Positions 10,863-21,921 of a stretch of DNA of 64,000 nucleotides are shown here, piece after piece. Source of the DNA: Mercurialis annua (Eukaryota > Streptophyta > Magnoliopsida > Malpighiales > Euphorbiaceae); assembly GCF_937616625.2 (NCBI RefSeq), contig NC_065577.1, forward strand, positions 27,045,501 to 27,109,500. Reading direction: 5' to 3'. Below the pieces are notes generated by a model. The model saw nothing but the letters and a program-made list of their open reading frames with translations, was not told the origin of the DNA and searched no databases. Every line of letters begins with the position of its first letter. The stretch's first letter is position 1. The position numbers and the translations under genes are program-made.

Positions 10863-11785
10863 TTAAATCGTTAAAAAGGTGAAACATTTGGATTTTTTTC
10901 GTAACGTTTGTAAACGTTTGGCTTTTTTCGCTAAAAAGGTGAAACGTTTGGATTTGCTTCGTAATGTTTATAAACGTTTGGCTTAAATTGCTAAAAAGGC
11001 GAAATGTTTGGATTTGTTTCGTAACGTTTGTAAACGTTTGGCTTCAATCGCTAAAAAGGTGAAACGTTTGGATTTGTTTCGTAGCGTTTATAAACGTTTA
11101 GCTTAAATCGCTAAAAATGTGAAACGTTCGGATTTTTTTCGTAATGTTTTAAACGTTTAGTTTTGTTTTGTAATGTTTACAAAGTTTACGAAATAAATTC
11201 AAATGTTATGCTTAAATCGCTAAAATGGGAAAACGTTTGGTTTTGTTTCATAACCTTTGTAAACGTTTGGCTTAAATTGCTAAAAAGGTGAAACGCTTGG
11301 ATTGGTTTCGTAATGTTTTAAACGTTTGTCTTAAATCGCTATAAAGGTGAAATGTTTGGATTTCTTTCGTAACGTTTGTAAACGTTGGGCTTAAATCGGA
11401 AAAAGGGGAAACGTTTGGATTTGTTTCATAACATTTTTAAAAGTTGGGCTTCAATCGCTAAAAAGGGGAAACGTTTGGATTTTTTTCGTAACCTTTGTAA
11501 ACGTTTGGCTTTAATCGCTAAAAAGGTGAAACTTTTGGATTTGTTTCTGAGCGTTTGTAAACGTTTAGCTTAATTCGCAAAATATGTGAAATGTTTGGAT
11601 TTGTTTCGTAACGTTTAAAATATTTGCTTTAGATTTTAAAAAGGTGAAACGTTTGGATTTGTTTCGTAATGTTTGTAATCATTTGGCTTAAATCGCTATA
11701 AAGGTGAAACATTTGGATTTTTTTCGTAACGTATGTAAATGTTTGGCCTCAATCGCTAAAAAGGTGAAACGTTTGGATTTGTTAA
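10863..11785 (-). repeat. 60-bp satellite, reverse orientation with a mini-inversion
   Basis: Reverse monomers up to the first of three solo LTRs. About 11172-11208 is a roughly 37-bp patch in forward orientation (ACAAAGTTTACGAAATAAAT) between reverse sequence on both sides. The stretch 11653-11785 is repeated before the next two solo LTRs and so belongs to the macro-repeat. GTTAA at 11781-11785 is the left target duplication. Confidence 0.92.
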
Positions 11786-14605
11786 TGTCACAACCCTTTT
11801 TCATGAAACGCGACCGACACTAGGGTATGGTTAATGTAGTACCAAAACCCGTAGCTAGCCTTTCATTTAACATATAAACACGTAAACCTGCAGAAAACCA
11901 ATGCTCGGGGGGACCCGAAACTTCAGCATAAGTCTAGAAGTTATAATATTCAACAATTAAAATAACATGCTTTCCAATAATAGTATTAAATCGGCTTAAC
12001 ATACATAATCCGGAATAAACGTTTAACATGCCAGAGCAATAAATAATCAGCCAGACCAATCTGACAACAACTAGAATAAAATAAAGACGTCAAGTTACTA
12101 CTGCGGTCTAAGAATAAAACAGTTTTATAGTTTATCAAAAAAAAAATGGAACCTCCGAGGAAAAGTAAATGCGGAGATCACCAGACTCTCTCAGATCATA
12201 ACCCTGGGAAAAATTGGGAAAACAACATGGTCATATATACTGAGATGAGTTTATACCACTATTTACATTTATCAAGTGGAAAACCTTTAAAACAATTAAA
12301 ACATTTAATAATGATATTATGAATAATAGTTGGAACCCTAATCCACAATTCTAAATAAATAACATAATCCAATACCACTGACCACACTTTACCATATCCA
12401 GAGTCCCGAGAGCTGTGCTACACCAAGTTACTCTATTTGGTCCCGTGAGCTATGCTCACACCGAGTTACCACATTACCATAATTACCTTACCCAAATCAT
12501 TACCGGTGCGCACGCAGTCCTAATGATGCCCATTAGGTAGCATGTTCCAACTAGAAGCCATAATATAAAAACAGTTCGAAATATACGTACAGTATATATA
12601 TTTATTATTAAAATATCAATTTACTTAATAAAGCGGTAAATAGTAAGTACAAACTCACTGCTTGCTAATCCACGTGAAAACCGGCAAGCAACTAATCCTG
12701 GTTCGCCTCTGGAGCATGAACAATAGACGGATCTAGACAACTAAAATAATTATTAAAACAGACCCTAACTCTAGAGAGTACTAGACACCATATAGGACTA
12801 GCACAAATAACACGTCGGGAATAAACAATCCAAAGCAACACAAAAATACCCAATAGGTAATAAAGCCCAATTAATACAAGTCTATTGAATTCTCGCTTAA
12901 AAACCGATTTACAAATATTATTTAATTAACATTTAATTAATAATAATTTTCCAAATAGTGGATTAGCCGAGTTACCAATAACCACCAAGCTAACCTCACT
13001 TGTCGGGTGACCCAAGTCTAACCCGACTCAAAACGTTTATCAAATATAAACCCGAGTTTATATTTATAAAATAATTCGATAAAATAATAATCCATTTTTC
13101 AAACATAACTCAATAACTTAAATTTCAAGTAACCCAAGTTACAACCCAAAAACTTAATTAAATAAGTCTTATAAAAGTTTAGGGACTAAATTATACTTTA
13201 GCCAAATAGGGACTAAACTGTACTTTAGCCAATTTGATATGCGAAATCAAATTAATTATTCGATCTTAATTTACTAGTTTATAATTTAATCAAAAATTCA
13301 AAAGTTATCCAATAGATAAAATTTAACTTAAACAAGTCTTTTAGAAACTTTAGGGGCTAAACCGCAATTTAGCCAAATTGACATTACAATTAAAATTACA
13401 TATAATTACCCGAGTAATTATATTAATTTAAGTTATAAAAATTTAACGTATACAAATTGTCTATTTGAATTCAAAGTTATTATCGAAACAAAATGGAATA
13501 ACTTAATGGATTTATAAAGATTAAGCAAAAAGGAGTAGTGACCATATTTGCTATTTAACCATCCCTCTTGATTTGATTAACAGATTATCAAAACCCAAAA
13601 CCTTCCTTCTACTGCAATTTCATTTCCTCATACACGGCAACTTTTGACAGAACCAAAATCTTGAATTCTTAATCACAAACACATCAAAGACTCTCAAACA
13701 ATAAACACCTATTCAAGGCCTAATAATCAGCTTACAATATCAAGAAATTCCATTTTAAAGTAATGGCAGCAAACGGAGGTAAGGTTACGAAGAACCGTAT
13801 GGCATCGAATGGGACAACTCAAGCTTAAGCAAAGTATAAATCCAATAACAATGAAGGAAATCATGGTTTAAGATCATTTAAAACACATAAAACGTAACCA
13901 AGAATCATATAGAGATCGGCAGCAACACCCCAACCAAGAACAGTGAACAACAAATTCAAAACGATAAACTGTACGACGATTGAAACGAGGTCGATTACGT
14001 ACCGTTTTGCAAAAACGAGACAGGACATCAAAGACAGGCGAGTCTAGAACGTCTGGAAACAAACGGTATCGATTTCGATCTAGAAAAGAAAGAGAACGAT
14101 CAAAAATACGGAATGCCGTTCATAAACCGAAAACTGAAATTTCAAACAAACTTACCGATGATTTTCCTTGAAATTTGAGAGGGATTTTGATCAACGAATT
14201 CTCAGCGAAAACTTAAATGAATGGTGGCTACGGTTTCTTTGTAGAATGGAGAATGAATTAGGGTTGAAATTTTTGTATTTAAGTAGGTCGATTAGTTTAG
14301 AAACAAAGGACAAAACTTCCCCCTTCCTTGGTGTATTAATTCTCGAACGAGACCAGCGAATTTCAGGCTGGTCTGGTTCGAGAATCCTGGTCTCGTACGA
14401 GACCAGGCTAACTCAAGCGAGGTTCTCGTACGAGACCTTATTTTTTTTGTTTTTCTTGTGGTTCAACCCTTTTTGGTTGAACCACGACCCGAACCGAGTA
14501 TTCCCAAATTCTAATTAGTCACGAATCGAACCGCAAAACCAAAAACGACTAGAAAACTACCGGAATTAATCGCAAAATAAATTAAATATTTTACGGGATA
14601 TTACA
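11786..14605 (-). mobile_element. Tekay-type solo LTR, macro-repeat copy 1
   Basis: On the minus strand it starts TGTAATATCCCGTAAAA (14605 downward) and ends GGGTTGTGACA (at 11786); 2820 bp, flanked by GTTAA (11781-11785, 14606-14610). It is the same family as the LTRs of the complete element at 50756-61860, with shared start, end and many internal blocks, but a distinct subfamily. Inside are a four-hairpin cluster (14340-14485), a weak TATA-like TTAAATAC around 14275-14283 (minus), and a 27-bp repeat built on GGGACTAAA (about 13180-13235). Short frames at 13874-14062 and 13980-14518 overlap on opposite strands and are not taken as genes. Confidence 0.93.
14340..14485. repeat. Hairpin cluster in solo LTR copy 1
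   Basis: Four inverted repeats in a row. 14340-14357 pairs with 14367-14384 (17 of 18). 14386-14407 is a perfect 22-bp palindrome centred on CTCGTACGAG. 14420-14438 is near-palindromic with core TCTCGTACGAGA. 14458-14468 pairs perfectly with 14475-14485 (GTGGTTCAACC). In the element's sense (minus) this lies some 55-200 bp upstream of the TATA-like box. The cluster is preserved in the other two solo copies and, with changed sequence, in the complete element. Confidence 0.85.
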
Positions 14606-15472
14606 GTTAACGTTTGTAAACGTTTGGCTTGAATTGCTAAAAAGGTGAAACGCTTGGATTAGTTTCAGTACGTTTGTACACGTATGGCTTAAATCGCTTA
14701 AAAGGTGAAATGTTTGGATTTGTTTCGCAACGTTTGTAAACTTTTGGCTTAAATTGCTAAATATGTGAAACGTTTGGATTTGTTTCGTAAGATTTTGTAA
14801 AAGTTTTGTTTCGTAACATTTGTAAACGTTTGGATTTGTTTCGTAACGTTTGTAAACGTTACGAAATAAATTCAAACGTTTCACCTTTTTAGCAATTGAA
14901 GCCAAAAATTTACAAACGTTACGAAACAAATCCAAAAGTTTCACCTTTTTAATGATTTAAACCGAACGCTTACAAACGTTACGAAATAAATCCAAACCGT
15001 TCACCTTTTTAGTGATTTTTGCCAAACGTTTACAAGCATTACCAAAAAAATCCAAATGTTTAACATTTTTAGCGATTTAAGCCAAACGTTTACAAACGTT
15101 ACGAAACAAAACATAACATTTCACCTTTTTAGCGATTTAAGCCAAACGTTTACAAACTTTACGAAACAAATCTAGATGTTTCACCTTTTTAGAAATTTAA
15201 GCCAAATGTTTACAAACGTAACGAAACAAATCCAAATGTTTCACCTTTTTAGCGATTTAGGACAAACGTTTACAAACGTTACGAAAAAATCCAAACGTTT
15301 CACGTTTTTAGCGATTTAAACCAAACGTTTATTAAACATTTGGATTTGTTTCGTAATGTTTGTAATCATTTGGCTTAAATCGCTATAAAGGTGAAACATT
15401 TGGATTTTTTTCGTAACGTATGTAAATGTTTGGCCTCAATCGCTAAAAAGGTGAAACGTTTGGATTTGTTAA
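14606..15472. repeat. 60-bp satellite between LTR copies 1 and 2
   Basis: Reverse monomers at 14606-14851, forward at 14852-15335, reverse again at 15338-15472. Both switches sit at hairpins made of satellite palindromes: TTTCGTAACGTTT-GT-AAACGTTACGAAA at about 14838-14865, and CCAAACGTTT-ATT-AAACATTTGG at about 15327-15349. The right GTTAA of copy 1 is at 14606-14610 and the left GTTAA of copy 2 at 15468-15472. Confidence 0.93.
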
Positions 15473-18293
15473 TATCACGACCCATTTTCATGAATCGCGA
15501 CCGACACTAGGGTATGGTTAATGTAGTACCAAAACCCGTAGCTAGCCTTTCATTTAACATATAAATACGTAAACCTGCAGAAAACCAATGCTCGGGGGGA
15601 CCCAAAACTTCAGCATAAGTCTAGCAGTTATAATATTCAACAATTAAAATAACATGCTTTCCAATAATAGTATTAAATCGGCTTAACATACATAATCCGG
15701 AATAAACGTTTAACATGCCAGAGCAATAAATAATCAGCCAGACCAATCTGACAACAACTAGAATAAAATAAAGACGTCAAGTTACTACTGCGGTCTAAGA
15801 ATAAAACAGTTTTACAGTTTATCAAAAAAAAAATGGAACCTCTGAGGAAAAGTAAATGCGGAGATCACCAGACTCTCTCAGATCATAACCCTGGAAAAAA
15901 TTGGGAAAACAACGGGGTCATATATACTGAGATGAGTTTATACCACTATTTACATTTATCAAGTGGAAAACCTTTAAAACGATTAAAACATTTAATAACG
16001 ATATTATGAATAATAGTTGGAACCCTAACCCACAATTCTAAATAAATAACCTAATCCAATACCACTGACCACACATTACCATATCCAGAGTCCCGAGAGC
16101 TGTGCTACACCAAGTTACTCTATTTGGTCCCGTGAGCTATGCTCACACCGAGTTACCACATTACCATAATTACCTTACCCAGATCATTGCCGGTGCGCAC
16201 GCAGTCCTAATGATGCCCATTAGGTAGCATGTTCCAACTAGAAGCCATAATATAAAAACAGTTTGAAATATACGTACAGTGTATATATTTATTATTAATA
16301 TATCAATTTACTTAATAAAGCGGTAAATAGTAAGTACAAACTCACTGCTTGCTAATCCACGTGAAAACCGGCAAGCAACTAATCCTTGTTCGCCTCTGGA
16401 GCATGAACAATAGACGGATCTAAACAACTAAAATAATTATTAAAACAGACCCTAACTCTAGAGAGTACTAGACACCACATAGGACTAGCACAAATAACAA
16501 GTCGGGAATAAACAATATAAAGCAACACAAAAATACCCAATAGGTAATAAAGCCCAATTAATACAAGTCTATTGAATTCTCGCTTAAAATCCGATTTACA
16601 AATATTATTTAATTATTATTTAAATAATAATAATTTTCCAAATAGAGGATTAGCCGAGTTACCAATAACTACCAAGCTAACCTCACTTGTCGAGTGACCC
16701 AAGTCTAACCCGACTCAAAACATTTATCAAATATAAACCCGAATTTATATTTATAAAATAATTCGATAAAATAATAATCCATTTTTAAAACATAACTCAA
16801 TAACTTAAATTTCAAGTAACCCAAGTTACAACCCAAAAACTTAATTAAATAAGTCTTCTAATAGTTTAGGGACTAAATTGTACTTTAGCCAATTAGGGAC
16901 TAAACTGTACTTTAGCCAATTTGATATGCGAAATCAAATTAATTAATCGATCTTAATTTACTTGTTCATAATTTAATCAAAAATCCAAAAGTTATACAAT
17001 AGATAAAATTTAACCTAAACAAGTCTTTTAGAAACTTTAGGGGCTAAACCGCAATTTAGCCAAATTGACATTACAATTAAAATTACATATAATTACCCGA
17101 GTAATTATATTAATTTAAGTTATAAAAATTTAACGTATACAAATTGTCTATTTGAATTCAAAGTTATTATCGAAACAAAATGGAATAACTTAAAGGATTT
17201 ATAAAGATTAAGCAAAAAGGAGTAGTGACCATATTTGCTATTTAACCATCCCTCTTGATTTGATTAACAGATTATCAAAACCCAAAACCTTCCTTCTACT
17301 GCAATTTCATTTCCTCATACACGGCAACTTTTGACAGAACCAAAATCTTGAATTCTTAATCACAAACACATCAAAGACTCTCAAACAATAAACACCTATT
17401 CAAGGCCTAATAATCAGCTTACAATATCAAGAAATTCCATTTTAAAGTAATGGCAGCAAACGGAGGTAAGGTTACGAAGAACCGTATGGCATCGAATGGG
17501 ACAACTCAAGCTTAAGCAAAGTTTAAATCCAATAACAATGAAGGAAATCATGGTTTAAGATCATTTAAAACACATAAAACGTAACCAAGAATCATATAGA
17601 GATCGGCAGCAACACCCCAACCAAGAACAGTGAACAACAAATTCAAAACGATAAACTGTACGGCGATTGAAATGAGGTCGATTACGTACCATTTTGCAAA
17701 AACAAGATAGGGCATCGAAGACACGTGAGTCTAGAACGTCTGGAAACAAACGGTATCGATTTCGATCTAGAAAAGAAAGAGAACGATCAAAAATACGGAA
17801 TGCCGTTCATGAACTGAAAACTGAAATTTCAAACAAACTTACCGATGATTTTCCTTGAACTTTGAGAGGGATTTTGATCAACGAATTCTCTGCGAAAACT
17901 TAAATGAATGGTGGCTACGGTTTCTTTGTAGAATGGAGAATGAATTAGGGTTGAAATTTTTGTATTTAAGTAGGTCGATTAGGTTAGAAACAAAGGACAA
18001 AACTTCCCCCTTCCTTGGTGTATTAATTCTCGAACGAGACCAGCAAATTTCAGGCTGGTCTGGTTCGAGAATCCTGGTCTCGTACGAGACCAGGCTAACT
18101 CAAGCGAGGTTCTCGTACGAGACCTTCTGTTTTTTTGTTTTTCTTGTGGTTCAACCCTTTTTGGTTGAACCACGACCCGAACCGAGTATTCCCAAATTCT
18201 AATTAGTCACGAATCGAACCGCAAAACCAAAATCGACTAGAAAACTACCGGAATTAATCGCAAAATAAATTAAATATTTTACGGGATATTACA
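15473..18293 (-). mobile_element. Tekay-type solo LTR, macro-repeat copy 2
   Basis: 2821 bp, the same LTR as copy 1 with point changes. The terminal TGTCAC on the plus strand has become TATCAC (15473), and the other end is intact (GGGATATTACA, ending 18293). The GTTAA duplication is at 15468-15472 and 18294-18298. The hairpin cluster is at 18027-18173, with the perfect 22-bp palindrome at 18073-18094. It is closer to copy 3 than to copy 1. No coding capacity. Confidence 0.93.
18027..18173. repeat. Hairpin cluster in solo LTR copy 2
   Basis: Same four-hairpin layout as at 14340-14485, with arms kept. The 22-bp palindrome at 18073-18094 is unchanged and the GTGGTTCAACC hairpin ends at 18173. 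Only a few single-base changes separate it from copy 1. Confidence 0.85.
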
Positions 18294-19100
18294 GTTAACG
18301 TTTGTAAACGTTTGGCTTGAATTGCTAAAAAGGTGAAACGCTTGGATTAGTTTCATTACGTTTGTACACGTATGGCTTAAATCGCTTAAAAGGTGAAATG
18401 TTTGGATTTGTTTCGCAACGTTTGTAAACGTTTGGCTTAAATTGCTAAATATTGGAATAGTTTGGATTTGTTTCGTAAGATTTTGTAAAAGTTTTGTTTC
18501 GTAACATTTGTAAACGTTTGAATTTGTTTCGTAACGTTTGTAAACATTACGAAATGAATTCAAACGTTTCACCTTTATAGCAATTGAAGCCAAAAATTTA
18601 CAAACGTTACGAAACAAATCCAAAAGTTTCACCTTTTTAATGATTTAAACCGAACGCTTACAAACGTTACGAAACAAATCCAAACCGTTCACCTTTTTAG
18701 CGATTTAAGCCAAACGTTTACAAACGTTACGAAACAAAACCAAACATTTCACCTTTTTAGCGATTTAAGCCAAACGTTTACAAACTTTACGAAACAAATC
18801 TAGATGTTTCACCTTTTTAGAAATTTAAGCCAAATGTTTACAAACGTAACGAAACAAATCCGAATGTTTCACCTTTTTAGCGATTTAGGACAAACGTTTA
18901 CAAACGTTACGAAAAAATCCAAACGTTTCACGTTTTTAGCGATTTAAACCAAACATTTATTAAACGTTTGGATTTGTTTCGTAATGTTTGTAATCATTTG
19001 GCTTAAATCGCTATAAAGGTGAAACATTTGGATTTTTTTCGTAACATATGTAAATGTTTGGCCTCAATCGCTAAAAAGGTGAAACGTTTGGATTTGTTAA
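18294..19100. repeat. 60-bp satellite between LTR copies 2 and 3
   Basis: Reverse (18294-18541), forward (18542-18957), then reverse (18960-19100), the same pattern as 14606-15472 but about one monomer shorter; one forward monomer near 18700-18720 is missing. GTTAA duplications are at 18294-18298 and 19096-19100. Confidence 0.93.
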
Positions 19101-21921
19101 TTTCACGACCCATTTTCATGAATCGCGACCGACACTAGGGTATGGTTAATGTAGTACCAAAACCCGTAGCTAGCCTTTCATTTAACATATAAACACGTAA
19201 ACCTGCAGAAAACCAATGCTCGGGGGGACCCGAAACTTCAGCATAAGTCTAGAAGTTATAATATTCAACAATTAAAATAACATGCTTTCCAATAATAGTA
19301 TTAAATCGGCTTAACATACATAATCCGGAATAAACGTTTAACATGCCAGAGCAATAAATAATCAGCCAGACCAATCTGACAACAACTAGAATAAAATAAA
19401 GACGTCAAGTTACTACTGCGGTCTAAGAATAAAAAAGTTTTACAGTTTATCAAAAAAAAAAATGGAACCTCCGAGGAAAAGTAAAGGCGGAGATCACCAG
19501 ACTCTCTTAGATCATAACCCTGGGAAAAATTGGGAAAACAACGGGGTCATATATACTGAGATGAGTTTATACCACTATTTACATTTATCAAGTGGAAAAC
19601 CTTTAAAACGATTAAAACATTTAATAACGATATTATGAATAATAGTTGGAACCCTAACCCACAATTCTAAATAAATAACATAATCCAATACCACTGACCA
19701 CACATTACCATATCCAGAGTCCCGAGAGCTGTGCTACACCAAGTTACTCTATTTGGTCCCGTGAGCTATGCTCACACCGAGTTACCACATTACCATAATT
19801 ACCTTACCCAGATCATTACCGGTGCGCACGCAGTCCTAATGATGCCCATTAGGTAGCATGTTCCAACTAGAAGCCATAATATAAAAACAGTTTGAAATAT
19901 ACGTACAGTGTATATATTTATTATTAATATATCAATTTACTAAATAAAGCGGTAAATAGTAAGTACAAACTCACTGCTTGCTAATCCACGTGAAAACCGG
20001 CAAGCAACTAATCCTGGTTTGCCTCTGGAGCATGAACAATAGACGGATCTAGACAACTAAAATAATTATTAAAACAGACCCTAACTCTAGAGAGTACTAG
20101 ACACCACATAGGACTAGCACAAATAACAAGTCGGGAATAAACAATCTAAAGCAACACAAAAATACCCAATAGGTAATAAAGCCCAATTAATACAAGTCTA
20201 TTGAATTCTCGCTTAAAATCCGATTTACAAATATTATTTAATTATTATTTAAATAATAATAATTTTCCAAATAGAGGATTAGCCGAGTTACCAATAACTA
20301 CCAAGCTAACCTCACTTGTCGGGTGACCCAAGTCTAACCCGACTCAAAACGTTTATCAAATATAAACCCGAATTTATATTTATAAAATAATTCGATAAAA
20401 TAATAATCCATTTTTAAAACATAACTCAATAACTTAAATTTCAAGTAACCCAAGTTACAACCCAAAAACTTAATTAAATAAGTCTTCTAATAGTTTAGGG
20501 ACTAAATTGTACTTTAGCCAATTAGGGACTAAACTGTACTTTAGCCAATTTGATATGCGAAATCAAATTAATTAATCGATCTTAATTTACTTGTTCATAA
20601 TTTAATCAAAAATCCAAAAGTTATACAATAGATAAAATTTAACCTAAACAAGTCTTTTAGAAACTTTAGGGGCTAAACCACAATTTAGCCAAATTGACAT
20701 TACAATTAAAATTACATATAATTACCCGAGTAATTATATTAATTTAAGTTATAAAAATTTAACGTATACAATTGTCTATTTGAATTCAAAGTTATTATCG
20801 AAAGAAAATGGAATAACTTAAAGGATTTATAAAGATTAAGCAAAAAGGAGTAGTGACCATATTTGCTATTTAACCATCACTCTTGATTTGATTAACAGAT
20901 TATCAAAACCCAAAACCTTCCTTCTACTAAAATTTCATTTCCTCATACACGACAACTTTTGACAGAACCAAAATCTTGAATTCTTAATCACAAACACATC
21001 AAAGACTCTCAAACAATAAACACCTATTCAAGGCCTAATAATCAGCTTACAATATCAAGAAATTCCATTTTAAAGTAATGGCATCAAACGGAGGTAAAGT
21101 TACGAAGAACCGTACGACATCGAATGGGACAACTCAAGCTTAAGCAAAGTTTAAATCTAATAACAATGAAGGAAATCATGGTTTAAGATCATTTAAAACA
21201 CATAAAACGTAACCAAGAATCATATAGAGATCGGCAGCAACACCCCAACCAAGAACAATGAACAACAAATTAAAAACGATAAACTGTACGGCGATTGAAA
21301 CGAGGTCGATTACGTACCGTTTTGCAAAAACGAGACAGAACATCGAAGATACGCGAGTCTAGAATGTCTGGAAACAAACGGTATCGATTTCGATCTAGAA
21401 AAGAAAGAGAACGATCAAAAATACGGAATGCCGTTCATAAACCGAAAACTGAAATTTCAAACAAACTTACCGATGATTTTCCTTGAACTTTGAGAGGGAT
21501 TTTGATCAACGAATTCTCAACGAAAACTTAAATGAATGGTGGCTACGGTTTCTTTGTAGAATGGAGAATGAATTAGGGTTGAAATTTTTGTATTTAAGTA
21601 GGTCGATTAGGTTAGAAACAAAGGACAAAACTGCCCCCTTCCTTGGTGTATTAATTCTCGAACGAGACCAGCAAATTTCAGGCTGGTCTAATTCGAGAAT
21701 CCTGGTCTCGTACGAGACCATGCTAACTCAAGCGAGGTTCTCGTACGAGACCTTCTGTTTTTTTGTTTTTCTTGTGGTTCAACCCTTTTTGGTTGAACCA
21801 TGACCTGAACCGAGTATTCCAAAATTCTAATTAGTCACGAATCGAACCGCAAAACCGAAAACGACTAGAAAACTACCGGAATTAATCGCAAATTAAATTA
21901 ATTTTTTTACGGGATATTACA
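19101..21921 (-). mobile_element. Tekay-type solo LTR, macro-repeat copy 3
   Basis: 2821 bp, with the terminal TGTCAC changed to TTTCAC at 19101 and the other end GGGATATTACA ending 21921. GTTAA is at 19096-19100 and 21922-21926. The hairpin cluster is at about 21655-21801; its central palindrome (21701-21722) has lost the match of its outermost bases and the last hairpin has one mismatch. It shares derived variants with copy 2. No coding capacity. Confidence 0.93.
21655..21801. repeat. Hairpin cluster in solo LTR copy 3
   Basis: Same layout as copies 1 and 2, slightly eroded. The central palindrome keeps 18 perfect bases (TGGTCTCGTACGAGACCA), the first hairpin has two to three mismatches, and the GTGGTTCAACC hairpin has one. 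Confidence 0.8.

Noticed and set aside
14340..14485. MITE or small inverted-repeat transposon in the LTR
   Set aside because: Several separate short hairpins with no common terminal repeats or target duplication, present at the same place in different subfamilies.
13874..14518. ORFs of 62-117 codons in the solo LTRs (with copies at 17561-18202 and 21295-21803)
   Set aside because: Opposite-strand overlapping frames in LTR sequence, not conserved in length among copies, with no protein motif.
11786..21921. Three independent LTR insertions at the same GTTAA target
   Set aside because: Flanking satellite variants and the mutated target monomer are the same in all three, so duplication after one insertion is simpler.
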